Shown: positions 7,339 through 15,082 of the stretch, piece after piece
Position numbering within the stretch: position 1 is the stretch's first letter
How the letters are laid out: the number at the start of each line of letters is the position of its first letter
Assembly: GCF_037478305.1 (NCBI RefSeq)
Contig: NZ_JBBGAZ010000003.1
Coordinates: 124,001-188,000 of the forward strand
Direction of reading: 5' to 3'
DNA: 64,000 nucleotides
Source: Cognatishimia coralii
GTDB lineage: Bacteria; Pseudomonadota; Alphaproteobacteria; Rhodobacterales; Rhodobacteraceae
Notes under the pieces: generated by a model
The model's input: only the letters and a program-made list of their open reading frames with translations
Told to the model about the DNA's origin: nothing
Database searches by the model: none
Position numbers and translations under genes: made by a program

Positions 7339-9510
7339 TTGCCTTACGCCAATTCCGACAGCACGCCCGTCCAAAACGCTCCGCGAGAAAAGCTCGAGGG
7401 CGGCAAACGCTTTGTCATGGCGACGGAATTTGACCCTGCTGGCGACCAACCCACGGCGATTGCAGAGCTGAGCCAAGGTGTTTTCGACGGAGAGCGCGAT
7501 CAAGTCCTGTTGGGCGCAACCGGCACCGGCAAGACGTTCACGATGGCGAAGGTCATAGAGGAAACGCAGCGCCCCGCGATTATTCTGGCACCCAACAAAA
7601 CGCTTGCGGCCCAGCTTTATGGCGAATTCAAAGGCTTCTTTCCCGAGAACTCGGTCGAATATTTCGTTTCGTTCTACGACTACTATCAGCCAGAAGCCTA
7701 TGTTCCCCGGTCTGACACTTATATCGAAAAAGAAAGCCAGATTAACGAACAGATCGACCGGATGCGTCACTCTGCGACCCGCGCTTTGCTAGAGCGGGAC
7801 GATGTGATCATCGTGGCCTCGGTCAGCTGCATCTACGGCATCGGCTCGGTGGAGACTTATTCCGCGATGACGCAGGATCTGATTGTGGGCCAAGACTATG
7901 ATCAGCGACAGGTCATGGCGGATCTGGTGGCGCAACAGTACCGGCGCAATGATCAGGCGTTCCAGCGCGGTTCCTTCCGCGTACGGGGTGACAGCCTCGA
8001 GATCTTTCCGGCCCACCTAGAGGATCGCGCCTGGCGCCTGTCTTTCTTCGGCGAAGAGCTTGAGGGGATTACGGAATTCGACCCGCTCACCGGCGAAAAG
8101 ACGGATACGTTTGAAAAGATCCGCGTCTATGCGAATTCCCACTATGTGACGCCAAAGCCGACGCTGAACCAAGCCATTCTAAACATCAAAAAAGAGCTCA
8201 AGATCCGGCTTGATCAATTGGTGGATGATGGAAAGCTTCTGGAAGCACAGCGTCTGGAACAACGTACCAATTTTGACCTCGAGATGCTTGAGGCGCAGGG
8301 CTTTTGCAACGGGATCGAGAACTATTCACGCTATCTGACGGGCCGTGCGCCGGGTGAGCCGCCCCCCACCCTGTTTGAGTTCATCCCCGACAACGCGATT
8401 GTCTTTGCTGATGAAAGCCACGTCTCTGTGCCTCAGATCGGCGGCATGTATCGAGGCGACCATCGGCGCAAGTTCACGCTGGCCGAGCATGGGTTCCGCC
8501 TGCCCTCGTGTATGGACAACCGCCCTCTGAAGTTCGAGGAATGGGACGCCATGCGCCCGCAGTCGGTGTTTGTCTCGGCCACCCCCGCCAATTGGGAGCT
8601 GGAGCAATCCGGCGGCGTCTTTACTGAACAGGTGATCCGCCCGACCGGCCTCTTGGATCCGGAGGTCGAAATCCGCCCTGTCGAGATGCAGGTCGATGAT
8701 CTGCTGGACGAAGTACGCAAAGTCACCGCCAACGGGTTCCGCACCTTGGTGACGACGCTCACCAAGCGCATGGCCGAGGACCTCACCGAATACCTGCATG
8801 AACAGGGCATCAAAGTGCGCTACATGCACAGCGACATCGACACGCTCGAGCGGATCGAGATCCTGCGCGACCTGCGTCTTGGGGCCTTTGACGTTTTGAT
8901 CGGGATCAACCTTCTGCGCGAGGGTTTGGACATTCCTGAATGTGGATTGGTAGCCATTCTGGATGCAGACAAAGAAGGCTTCCTGCGCTCGGAAACCTCT
9001 CTGATCCAGACCATCGGCCGCGCCGCGCGGAACGCAGACGGGCGTGTCATCATGTATGCCGACCGGATCACCGGCTCGATGGAGCGCGCGCTGAAGGAAA
9101 CCGAGCGCCGTCGCGAAAAGCAGATCGCCTATAACGAAGAACACGGCATCACGCCCGCGACGGTCAAAAAGAACGTCGAAGATGTTCTGGCGGGGCTCTA
9201 TCAGGGCGACACCGACATGAACCGCGTAACAGCCACCATCGACAAGCCGATGCATGGGGCCAATCTGGAAGCCCACCTGCAGGGCCTGCGCGAAGAGATG
9301 CGCAAGGCTGCCGAGAACCTTGAGTTCGAAGAAGCCGCGCGACTTCGCGACGAAGTAAAGCGTCTTGAGGCGGTGGATCTGGCCGTCGCGGACGACCCTC
9401 TTGCACGGCAATCCGCGATTGATGCTGCGGCGGATGCGGCGACCAAAGGGCGATCAACCGCGGGCCGCCCTGGTCAGCGTGGCGGGAATGTGAAGCGACG
9501 CGGGCGTTAG
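7339..9510 (+). CDS. uvrB: UvrABC excinuclease subunit B
   Basis: 723 residues. The TTG start at 7339 follows AGGAG at 7327-7331; ATG 7417 would begin inside the conserved N-terminus. Walker A G-A-T-G-T-G-K-T is at 59-66. The damage-probing beta-hairpin region (Y-D-Y-Y-Q-P-E-A-Y-V-P), the D-E-S-H box and helicase motifs V and VI (G-I-N-L-L-R-E-G-L-D-I-P and Q-T-I-G-R-A-A-R-N) follow in order. A C-terminal UVR motif (E-F-E-E-A-A-R-L-R-D-E) contacts UvrC. It verifies DNA damage delivered by UvrA and loads UvrC for nucleotide excision repair. The gene stands alone. Confidence 0.98.
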   Translation: MPYANSDSTPVQNAPREKLEGGKRFVMATEFDPAGDQPTAIAELSQGVFDGERDQVLLGATGTGKTFTMAKVIEETQRPAIILAPNKTLAAQLYGEFKGFFPENSVEYFVSFYDYYQPEAYVPRSDTYIEKESQINEQIDRMRHSATRALLERDDVIIVASVSCIYGIGSVETYSAMTQDLIVGQDYDQRQVMADLVAQQYRRNDQAFQRGSFRVRGDSLEIFPAHLEDRAWRLSFFGEELEGITEFDPLTGEKTDTFEKIRVYANSHYVTPKPTLNQAILNIKKELKIRLDQLVDDGKLLEAQRLEQRTNFDLEMLEAQGFCNGIENYSRYLTGRAPGEPPPTLFEFIPDNAIVFADESHVSVPQIGGMYRGDHRRKFTLAEHGFRLPSCMDNRPLKFEEWDAMRPQSVFVSATPANWELEQSGGVFTEQVIRPTGLLDPEVEIRPVEMQVDDLLDEVRKVTANGFRTLVTTLTKRMAEDLTEYLHEQGIKVRYMHSDIDTLERIEILRDLRLGAFDVLIGINLLREGLDIPECGLVAILDADKEGFLRSETSLIQTIGRAARNADGRVIMYADRITGSMERALKETERRREKQIAYNEEHGITPATVKKNVEDVLAGLYQGDTDMNRVTATIDKPMHGANLEAHLQGLREEMRKAAENLEFEEAARLRDEVKRLEAVDLAVADDPLARQSAIDAAADAATKGRSTAGRPGQRGGNVKRRGR

Positions 9511-9730
9511 CACGTCCTTTGTGCCCGCTTTGCTTGGTTTTCAGAGGCTACAGCCCATTAATCTATAAAGAACGCGTCTTAAGTTCATGAAATTTTGAAC
9601 ATTTGTCCAATTGAGACCAACGACACTCGGGTTCTTTCAAAAAGAGCACCAAAACCGAAGCCAAATTCCCCTCAAAGATACCTCGAATTTCGGTCAGAGA
9701 ATGACCGCTTTGAGCGGCAAATACGCTGCC

Positions 9731-9747
9731 AAATTGACTTATCCACA
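9731..9747 (+). repeat. 17-bp direct repeat containing a DnaA box, copy 1
   Basis: AAATTGACTTATCCACA, identical to 9895-9911. The last nine bases are the consensus DnaA box. Confidence 0.8.
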
Positions 9748-9894
9748 TTCCAATTTTTGGACTCAAATCCGCAATTTATCCACATTAGGTAAACTATAAT
9801 TTCCATAATCGAACAAAACTGTGGAAAACTCGGTGATTTTCTTAAATCAAGAAACAGTCATTGGTACGCCAGGTAAAATTGGCGGGAAACCGCG

Positions 9895-9911
9895 AAATTG
9901 ACTTATCCACA
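9895..9911 (+). repeat. 17-bp direct repeat containing a DnaA box, copy 2
   Basis: Exact copy of 9731-9747 on the same strand, 164 bp downstream. Confidence 0.8.
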
Positions 9912-10067
9912 GAAAGTTAATCTACGTGCACAAGCGCCTACACACAACCCAAAAAGGCATTGAATATCAGTGAATTACGGAAATTGCGCGCTCAGGCCGC
10001 CCAAATGGACGAAATGTCCACCTCAGCAGCACGAGCTGCACGACAAAGCGCATCAAATTTTCAGGAT

Positions 10068-10475
10068 TTATCGCAGAATATGCACCGCGCAGTTCAGCTG
10101 ACGCAGCAATTGCGCAATGGTTTCGACCGACTTTAGCTCTCGCCGGCTTTCGGGACTGACGGATAGGATCACACAATCCACATCTTTGGATCTCGCGAAA
10201 TCCGGAATCACCTGCACAGGCTTCCCGTTCAGAACGACCCCTTCAACATTGCTCAAGCTACCACCGATCTCAGTGAGGGCGGACTCGATCTGAGCCCGCG
10301 TTTCGTCCTGATACCCATAGGGCAGATAGCTGCTGGCATACTCTGGAATATTCCCCATCACATGCAACAACGTCACACGCGCTTCTTCGCCAGCCAGTTG
10401 GCGGGCCACAGAAAGTTTGGGCGCAAGATCCGCCCCCTCATCCAAACTCACCGGCATGAGAATATGCGCGTACAT
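10068..10475 (-). CDS. Universal stress protein (UspA family), probably not ATP-binding
   Basis: 135 residues. The N-terminus H-I-L-M-P-V-S-L-D-E and the C-terminus C-A-V-H-I-L-R match the first and last strands of the UspA fold. The canonical nucleotide loop G-x2-G-x9-G-S/T is absent: the region reads S-V-S-P-E-S-R-R-E. It therefore resembles the non-ATP-binding UspA subgroup. It starts 9 bp after the ABM-family gene and is very likely co-transcribed with it. UspA proteins are cytosolic dimers induced by stress; the precise role is not clear. Confidence 0.8.
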   Translation of the reverse strand: MYAHILMPVSLDEGADLAPKLSVARQLAGEEARVTLLHVMGNIPEYASSYLPYGYQDETRAQIESALTEIGGSLSNVEGVVLNGKPVQVIPDFARSKDVDCVILSVSPESRRELKSVETIAQLLRQLNCAVHILR

Positions 10476-10484
10476 TGGGGTGGC

Positions 10485-10808
10485 CTAGGTTCGATAGGTG
10501 TCGATCACATCATACATGACCGGCTCGAAATTCTTACACAGCGCCGAGATATGTCTATTGCGCTCGCGCATCTCGGGCGTGCGTAACATCGCCTGAAAAT
10601 CTTCGCGCTTCTCCCATTGAGAATAGTTGGCAATGCGCGTCTGCGCGTCATTCACATGTAGCCCCGCAGCAATAAAACCCGGCTGTTTGGAAATGAAATC
10701 CGCATAGGCTTCGTTCAGGGCATCTATGAGGTCCTGACACGTCCCCGGCGTCATTTCAAAGGTCGTGATAACAGTCTGGTAATCGTTGCGTTTGGCAATT
10801 GCTGGCAT
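10485..10808 (-). CDS. Antibiotic-biosynthesis-monooxygenase (ABM) family protein
   Basis: 107 residues from ATG 10808, preceded by AGGAGG; a longer frame to 10910 has no ribosome site. The sequence shows the single ABM ferredoxin-like fold: F-E-M-T-P-G-T-C-Q-D-L-I-D-A-L-N as first strand and helix, Q-P-G-F-I-A-A-G-L-H-V-N as second strand, then I-A-N-Y-S-Q-W-E-K-R-E-D-F and a final helix. Members include quinol monooxygenases and heme-degrading enzymes, but many are uncharacterised. It is first in a two-gene operon with a stress protein, which suggests a detoxification or stress role. Substrate unknown. Confidence 0.75.
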   Translation of the reverse strand: MPAIAKRNDYQTVITTFEMTPGTCQDLIDALNEAYADFISKQPGFIAAGLHVNDAQTRIANYSQWEKREDFQAMLRTPEMRERNRHISALCKNFEPVMYDVIDTYRT

Positions 10809-10985
10809 GAGGCCTCCTATTTCTAAGGCAAGCCTAACGCGACAAAGAGGCCCGAGGCCACTGATTTTTCCAAAGCACCCGCTAGGTCTGAAATCCGGGC
10901 GAATGTTCAACCTTTAAAAGAGTGAAAAGTTCAGGCATACTGCCCGCAAACAAAAGCCGCAAAAGTCGGCACTATGAGGCAAAGC

Positions 10986-11303
10986 ATGAAACTCTTCCTG
11001 AAAGGCGCCGCGGGCGCTTTGTTAATTTCCGTGGTCACCTCCACCTCCGCAAGCGCGGGCGTCATTGCCAGCGCATGCGTAAGGTCCGACCGAGAGGCCG
11101 CATCCTGGCGCATGTGCACGTGTCTGCAGCACGTCGCCAATCAGTCGCTGTCTCGGGCCGACCAGCGCCTTGCGGCCAAGTTTTTCCGCGACCCGCATAT
11201 GGCGCAGGAAATTCGCACGTCACGCGCGCGCTCGCATGAGATCTTTTGGGAACGCTACAAGGCCTTTGGCGACACCGCCGAAGTCATGTGCAAAGGCGTC
11301 TGA
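10986..11303 (+). CDS. Small secreted cysteine-containing protein, conserved in Rhodobacterales
   Basis: 105 residues. ATG 10986 is preferred over 10974 because GAGG (10976-10979) is correctly spaced. Residues 1-24 are a Sec signal peptide ending S-A-S-A-G, so the mature protein (~81 residues) is periplasmic or secreted. It has four cysteines (31, 44, 46, 102), enough for two disulfides, and a basic amphipathic C-terminal half. As I recall, close relatives in roseobacters carry the label 'arginine transporter', which its size and lack of membrane segments do not support. Function unknown. Confidence 0.75.
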   Translation: MKLFLKGAAGALLISVVTSTSASAGVIASACVRSDREAASWRMCTCLQHVANQSLSRADQRLAAKFFRDPHMAQEIRTSRARSHEIFWERYKAFGDTAEVMCKGV

Positions 11304-11344
11304 TCGTCTGATCCGCATCCCTTTTGCGTTTAGTCTCATTTACG

Positions 11345-11371
11345 CATAGATTTGAGAAATCCAAATCTATG
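11345..11371. promoter_or_regulatory. Perfect 27-bp inverted repeat before the LysR gene
   Basis: CATAGATTTG and CAAATCTATG flank a 7-nt spacer, ending 11 bp before the LysR ATG at 11383. Its symmetry suits a LysR dimer site and autoregulation. In RNA it would form a hairpin beside the ribosome site. Confidence 0.55.
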
Positions 11372-11382
11372 AGGGCGGAGCT

Positions 11383-12348
11383 ATGCTCAAAAAAGGCGTC
11401 ACATTGCGGGGGCTTGAGGTATTTGAGGCGCTGGCCACCCATGGCTCTGTCGCTCAGGCCTCAGAGGCGACGGGCCTGAGCCAACCTGCCGTCAGTCAGC
11501 AGCTGCGCAATCTGGAAACAGCCCTTGACGTCGCGTTGGTAGATCACGGCACGCGGCCGATGGTCTTGACGCCAGCGGGGCGGAATTTCCTGCGCCATAC
11601 GCGGTCGGTTTTGTCAGAACTCAGGCTTGCGCAATCCGAACTTTCGGTGATGGACTTAACCCATCTAACATCCTTGTCGATTGGGATTATTGATGATTTT
11701 GACAATGACATCACACCGCGCTTGGTGACCGCTTTGGCCGAAAGCCTCACCAACTGCAGTTTCCGCATGGTGACGGCGGCCAGCCACGACATTCTCGCGG
11801 ACCTTAAGGATCAAAGCCTACACCTCGGCGTTGCAGCGAGTTCCGGGGAAGTCCTTGAGGGCATTATAGAATATCCTCTCGTTCGAGATCCCTTCATCCT
11901 TGTGACGCCAACGTCCCAAACGCCACGCGGCAAGTCGGTCGAAGATATCATCCAAGACCTCCCCTTCTTGCGCTACGAACGCCGCCAGCTGATCTCACGC
12001 CAGATCGACGCGCATCTGTCGCGGTATAAACAAGACCTCGGAGACCGGTTTGAGATCGGCAGCCACATGGCCTTGATGGCCTGTGTCGCGCGCGGCATTG
12101 GATGGGCGATCACCACGCCATTGGGGTTCATGCGGGCGGCGCGGTTTCACGACGACGTAGTGGCGCATCCCCTACCCTTTGGACAGTTCCACCGTCAGAT
12201 TTCTGTTTTTGCAAGCGCGGACTGGGCCGACGCCGTGCCGCTGAATGTACGACAGAGTCTGCGTCAGCTTGTGGGCGACCGCATGATCACTCCGTTGGTT
12301 CAAAAACAGCCCTTCCTTAAAGGCGAGTTGCGTCTACTGGACAACTAA
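11383..12348 (+). CDS. LysR-family transcriptional regulator
   Basis: 321 residues, ATG preceded by GGGCGGAG. Residues ~8-65 form the winged helix-turn-helix: L-R-G-L-E-V-F-E-A-L-A-T-H-G-S-V-A-Q-A-S, then S-Q-P-A-V-S-Q-Q-L-R-N-L-E. From ~95 onward is a periplasmic-binding-protein-like effector domain (L-S-I-G-I-I-D-D-F). A perfect inverted repeat sits just upstream (11345-11371) and is probably its own operator. The neighbours (secreted protein on one side, convergent phosphatase on the other) do not identify the regulon. Effector unknown. Confidence 0.92.
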   Translation: MLKKGVTLRGLEVFEALATHGSVAQASEATGLSQPAVSQQLRNLETALDVALVDHGTRPMVLTPAGRNFLRHTRSVLSELRLAQSELSVMDLTHLTSLSIGIIDDFDNDITPRLVTALAESLTNCSFRMVTAASHDILADLKDQSLHLGVAASSGEVLEGIIEYPLVRDPFILVTPTSQTPRGKSVEDIIQDLPFLRYERRQLISRQIDAHLSRYKQDLGDRFEIGSHMALMACVARGIGWAITTPLGFMRAARFHDDVVAHPLPFGQFHRQISVFASADWADAVPLNVRQSLRQLVGDRMITPLVQKQPFLKGELRLLDN

Positions 12349-12349
12349 T

Positions 12350-12373
12350 CTGATTTTGATTTTCTTAAATCAG
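12350..12373. terminator. Inverted repeat at a convergent gene junction
   Basis: CTGATTT (12350-12356) and AAATCAG (12367-12373) with a T-rich 10-nt loop. It lies where the LysR gene (+) and phosphatase gene (-) meet and overlaps the phosphatase stop codon. Only 7-bp AT-rich arms, so a weak candidate. Confidence 0.35.
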
Positions 12374-12798
12374 CCGATGTCGCGTTTCAGCCCATCGGCG
12401 CAGATTTCGATCAGGTCAAGCGCGCCATCGAAATCACGCGTGTAATAGGGATCGGGGACTTCGATCATGTCTGTGTCCCCATACTCCGTGAACAGCCGCA
12501 CCGGAGTGTCATTCCCCTCAGGCCGCAGAGCCTCGATGTCGCGCATGTTGTTGGCATCCATGCCGATGATCAGGTCAAAATCCTCAAAGTCCCGCACCCT
12601 GAACTGCCGCGCCCGCAGGTCCGAGAAATCGTATCCCCGCCGCGCTGCTGCCTCTAACATCGGACCGTAGGGCGGCGATCCGACATGCCAGCCACCGGTG
12701 CCCGCGCTGTCTGTTTCGGCCTGAGATATCTCGCGAAATACCCCCTCAGCAGAGGCGCTGCGGCAAATATTTCCAAGACAGACAAAGAGCACCTTCAT
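12370..12798 (-). CDS. Low-molecular-weight protein-tyrosine phosphatase
   Basis: 142 residues. The N-terminal P-loop C-L-G-N-I-C-R-S (7-14) fits C-x5-R-S, with nucleophile Cys7 and phosphate-binding Arg13. The general acid is Asp116 in D-P-Y-Y. Size and motif order are those of the LMW-PTP family; Wzb-type members control polysaccharide tyrosine kinases, while others act on low-molecular-weight substrates. There is a polysaccharide cluster 7 kb away, but no bacterial tyrosine kinase gene is visible, so a link is only possible. It is divergent from the sirtuin gene. Confidence 0.93.
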   Translation of the reverse strand: MKVLFVCLGNICRSASAEGVFREISQAETDSAGTGGWHVGSPPYGPMLEAAARRGYDFSDLRARQFRVRDFEDFDLIIGMDANNMRDIEALRPEGNDTPVRLFTEYGDTDMIEVPDPYYTRDFDGALDLIEICADGLKRDIG

Positions 12799-12856
12799 AG
12801 ACTTCTTCCTTCGTGCAATGTTGAGGCGACAGTATCACCAGCACAGGCCGCCCTCT

Positions 12857-13549
12857 ATGACCAATATCGTGATCCTCACCGGCGCAGGCATTTCGGCGGA
12901 AAGCGGCCTTGGCACCTTTCGCGACGAAGGCGGACTTTGGGCGCAGCATCGGATCGAGGATGTGGCGACACCCGAAGGCTTTGCGCGCAATCCGAAGCTG
13001 GTGCATGACTTCTATAACGCGCGCCGTGCCCAGGCCGCAGAGGCCGTGCCAAACTCCGCGCATCTTGCTTTGGCAGAATTAGAGGCAAAACTGGACGGCC
13101 AGATGTTGATCGTCACGCAAAACGTTGATTCCTTGCATGAAAAAGCCGGAAGCGTATCAGTCCTGCACATGCATGGTCGCCTGAATGGCGCCCTCTGTGC
13201 GTCTTGCGATCATCGCTGGGAGGCTCCGCTCAGGATGACCCCGTCAGACGCCTGCCCTGCCTGCGGTGCAACCAGCACACGCCCCGATGTGGTCTGGTTC
13301 GGAGAGATCCCTTACCACATGGACCAGATCGCCGAGGCACTGAGCAAAGCCGACGTCTTCGTCTCGATCGGCACGTCAGGCGAGGTCTATCCGGCGGCGA
13401 ATTTTGTCGCCGAAGCCGATCATTTCGGAGCCCATACCATTGAGTTGAACCTGGAACCCTCAGCAGGCGCCTCGCGGTTTGCGGAATGTCGCTTTGGACC
13501 GGCCTCAGAAATTGTGCCCACTTGGGTGCAGGAAGAACTCGCACGATAA
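12857..13549 (+). CDS. cobB: NAD-dependent protein deacylase, class III sirtuin
   Basis: 230 residues from ATG 12857; an upstream ATG at 12818 gives an unconserved extension. G-A-G-I-S-A-E-S-G-L at 9-18 binds NAD, T-Q-N-V-D-S-L-H follows at 87-94, and His106 is the catalytic base. Four cysteines (114, 117, 133, 136) form the zinc site. Tyr53 and Arg56 give the Y-x2-R pair that in CobB and Sirt5 recognises succinyl and malonyl groups. Desuccinylase as well as deacetylase activity is therefore predicted. It would remove acyl groups from metabolic enzymes in the cytosol. Single gene, 58 bp from the divergent phosphatase. Confidence 0.93.
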   Translation: MTNIVILTGAGISAESGLGTFRDEGGLWAQHRIEDVATPEGFARNPKLVHDFYNARRAQAAEAVPNSAHLALAELEAKLDGQMLIVTQNVDSLHEKAGSVSVLHMHGRLNGALCASCDHRWEAPLRMTPSDACPACGATSTRPDVVWFGEIPYHMDQIAEALSKADVFVSIGTSGEVYPAANFVAEADHFGAHTIELNLEPSAGASRFAECRFGPASEIVPTWVQEELAR

Positions 13550-13554
13550 AGAAA

Positions 13555-13576
13555 AGGCCAGAGAAACCTCTGGCCT
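13555..13576 (-). terminator. Rho-independent terminator between convergent sirtuin and copper-chaperone genes
   Basis: Arms AGGCCAGAG and CTCTGGCCT with a 4-nt loop. On the minus strand they are followed by TTTTCTTT, so it terminates the copper-chaperone operon. It may also slow plus-strand readthrough from the sirtuin gene. Confidence 0.7.
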
Positions 13577-13598
13577 GTCTGTGCAGTTTTAGCTTGGC

Positions 13599-14108
13599 TT
13601 AGTGGTCGTGGCCCCCGCGGCCGCTGTGATCTTCGCCATGGTTCATGTGTTCGTGTCCCATGCCAGCTTTGCGTTCCAGATCGACGGGGATTTCCACCAC
13701 TATCTCTCCGGATTTCTCGAAGGTGAATGTGACGGTCAGTACGTCGCCTTGCTCCCAAGGCTGGGTCAGCCCCATGAACATGACGTGGTCGCCACCACGG
13801 TCCAGCATACGTGCGCCTTCGGCAGGCACTTCGAAGCCTTCTTCGACGTGCATCATTTTCATCACGCCGTCGCCAATCTCCATGTGTGTGTGCAACTCAA
13901 CACGTGCCGCCGCGTCGGACGTGACAGAGATCAGGCGATCCGCCTCATCGCCGTGGTTCATGATGGTCATAAAGGCAGCGCCTGCCTTTGCAGCTTTGCC
14001 AGCAGAGCGCGCGTAAGGGTCGTGGATCATAATATGCGTGTCGGCAAAAGCAGGCACAGCGAAAGAAGCAGCAGCGACAGCCGCAAGGGTCAGGGATTTG
14101 ACGGACAT
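13599..14108 (-). CDS. Periplasmic copper chaperone PCuAC
   Basis: 169 residues with an N-terminal signal peptide ending A-F-A-D at ~23. The PCuAC (DUF461) copper signature H-x10-M-x21-H-x-M is complete: His75, Met86, His108, Met110. The last 20 residues are rich in His and Gly (H-E-H-M-N-H-G-E-D-H), a second metal-binding tail. PCuAC proteins deliver Cu(I) to the CuA centre of cytochrome oxidase together with Sco1. It is 45 bp downstream of a small secreted protein gene in the same direction, and the pair looks like a copper-handling unit. Confidence 0.9.
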   Translation of the reverse strand: MSVKSLTLAAVAAASFAVPAFADTHIMIHDPYARSAGKAAKAGAAFMTIMNHGDEADRLISVTSDAAARVELHTHMEIGDGVMKMMHVEEGFEVPAEGARMLDRGGDHVMFMGLTQPWEQGDVLTVTFTFEKSGEIVVEIPVDLERKAGMGHEHMNHGEDHSGRGGHDH

Positions 14109-14153
14109 AGGAGTCTCCGGCGTAGGATATTGGTTTGAAAGGAAAAGAGGGGT

Positions 14154-14501
14154 TCAAACCAGGGTCGGAGGCCCACGCGCAGAAGGGGAAAGACGCGCAA
14201 TAGACGCGGCTTGGCGCTTGGTGAAACAGCAGAGGCGCGTCGCAGAGAATTCTGCGGCCACGAGCACAACGGCGTCTCCGCCCAGAGCGTGCTGCAGCAT
14301 CAAAGAGAACTCGGGGCAGATATGGCTTTCGCCAGTTGGTTCTCCGTTCTCGTCGATGGCCACCATGACAGGACCAGCGCCGGTACAAAGCTCCATAAAG
14401 CCCGCAGGCCCCGATGCCCCACGCGCAATCGCCATGCTGTGCCCCGTCAGGGTCAGCACAAAGATCAGCACAAAGGCGATATGAGAACGAAGCCGAGTCA
14501 T
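14154..14501 (-). CDS. Small secreted protein, possibly DUF2946 family
   Basis: 115 residues from ATG 14501; an ATG at 14531 adds ten residues, and neither start has a clear ribosome site. Residues 1-24 are a signal peptide (strongly hydrophobic F-V-L-I-F-V-L-T-L-T). The mature part has four cysteines (E-L-C-T, H-I-C-P-E-F, and a C-C pair) and ends R-G-P-P-T-L-V; an R-x-P-P ending is common in DUF2946 proteins. DUF2946 genes often lie beside copper or TonB genes. Its place upstream of PCuAC suggests a role in periplasmic copper handling. Family assignment is tentative. Confidence 0.6.
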   Translation of the reverse strand: MTRLRSHIAFVLIFVLTLTGHSMAIARGASGPAGFMELCTGAGPVMVAIDENGEPTGESHICPEFSLMLQHALGGDAVVLVAAEFSATRLCCFTKRQAASIARLSPSARGPPTLV

Positions 14502-14553
14502 CTCGGGCGGTATATCCGCTGAAAGCCGCATTTGAAAAGCGACAAAAGGAAAC

Positions 14554-14579
14554 AGCCCCGCCTGAGATCAGACGGGGCT
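14554..14579 (-). terminator. Rho-independent terminator of rpmB
   Basis: AGCCCCG and CGGGGCT with complementary CCTGA/TCAGA inside form a long GC-rich stem, 33 bp after the rpmB stop. The following T-tract on the minus strand is short (TGTTTCC). Confidence 0.65.
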
Positions 14580-14611
14580 TAAATCACTGTCCAGTGATGG
14601 ACGAGATCAGC

Positions 14612-14902
14612 TTAGGCTTGAGCAGCCTGCGCTTTTGCGATCTCTTTTTTGATTTTCAGAGCGTTGTCAGACAGCTCGCTGTCTTTTGCTTTCGCCATGA
14701 ACGCGTCCAGACCACCGCGGTGGTCGACAGTGCGAAGAGCCGCTGCAGAGATGCGCAGCTTAACGCCACGGCCCAGCACTTCGGATTGCAGGGTCACGTC
14801 GTTCAGGTTCGGCAGGAAGCGACGCTTGGTTTTGTTGTTGGCGTGGCTGACATTGTTGCCAGTCATTGGGCCTTTTCCGGTCAGTTCGCAACGGCGCGAC
14901 AT
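14612..14902 (-). CDS. rpmB: 50S ribosomal protein L28 (bL28)
   Basis: 96 residues. It opens M-S-R-R-C-E-L-T-G-K-G-P, followed by G-N-N-V-S-H-A-N-N-K-T-K-R-R-F-L-P-N-L, the bL28 signature. Alphaproteobacterial L28 proteins are usually 90-100 residues, as here. It is a component of the large subunit. The gene is monocistronic, with a terminator after it and a stem-loop in its leader. Confidence 0.98.
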   Translation of the reverse strand: MSRRCELTGKGPMTGNNVSHANNKTKRRFLPNLNDVTLQSEVLGRGVKLRISAAALRTVDHRGGLDAFMAKAKDSELSDNALKIKKEIAKAQAAQA

Positions 14903-14956
14903 GGGTTCATCCTCGTGTTTCGGTCAAAAGGCCAATCGAGGCCTTTGAATACAAAT

Positions 14957-14979
14957 GGGCGCCGCTTTAGACAGCGCCC
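14957..14979 (-). promoter_or_regulatory. Stem-loop in the rpmB leader
   Basis: GGGCGC (14957-14962) and GCGCCC (14974-14979) with an 11-nt loop, 55-77 bp upstream of the rpmB start. It could be an autoregulatory leader or an upstream terminator. No known leader motif recognised. Confidence 0.3.
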
Positions 14980-15082
14980 GGAATTTCGTTGGGCGTCTTT
15001 AGGCCTGAATCCGGGCGAGGTCAAGTGATTCACGACAGGTAAATGACAATCGCGCAGAGGCTTTTGCGTATTTACCAAACCT

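Larger units (their letters stand above)
9511..10067. other. 557-bp AT-rich gene-free gap with a cluster of DnaA boxes (candidate oriC or DnaA-titration site)
   Basis: No believable gene in either strand. Four DnaA-type 9-mers lie at 9739-9747 (+), 9776-9784 (+), 9820-9828 (-, TTTTCCACA) and 9903-9911 (+); three are exact TTATCCACA. The 17-mer AAATTGACTTATCCACA occurs twice (9731-9747 and 9895-9911). Between the first two boxes is a GANTC site (GACTC, 9760-9764), the target of CcrM methylation. AT-rich stretches (9786-9820) and a 6-bp-arm hairpin (9838-9854) could act as an unwinding element. Clusters like this are typical of chromosomal origins. The neighbours (uvrB, stress proteins) are not the usual alphaproteobacterial origin neighbours hemE, gidA or parAB. 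Confidence 0.55.

Noticed and set aside
8326..9411. 361-codon frame antisense to uvrB
   Set aside because: Fully contained in uvrB, which is unmistakable; the antisense protein has no family-like sequence or ribosome site. Long antisense frames are common in GC-rich genes.
9595..9799. Two ~62-65 residue frames across the DnaA-box cluster
   Set aside because: No ribosome site, no family-like sequence, and composition set by the AT-rich gap.
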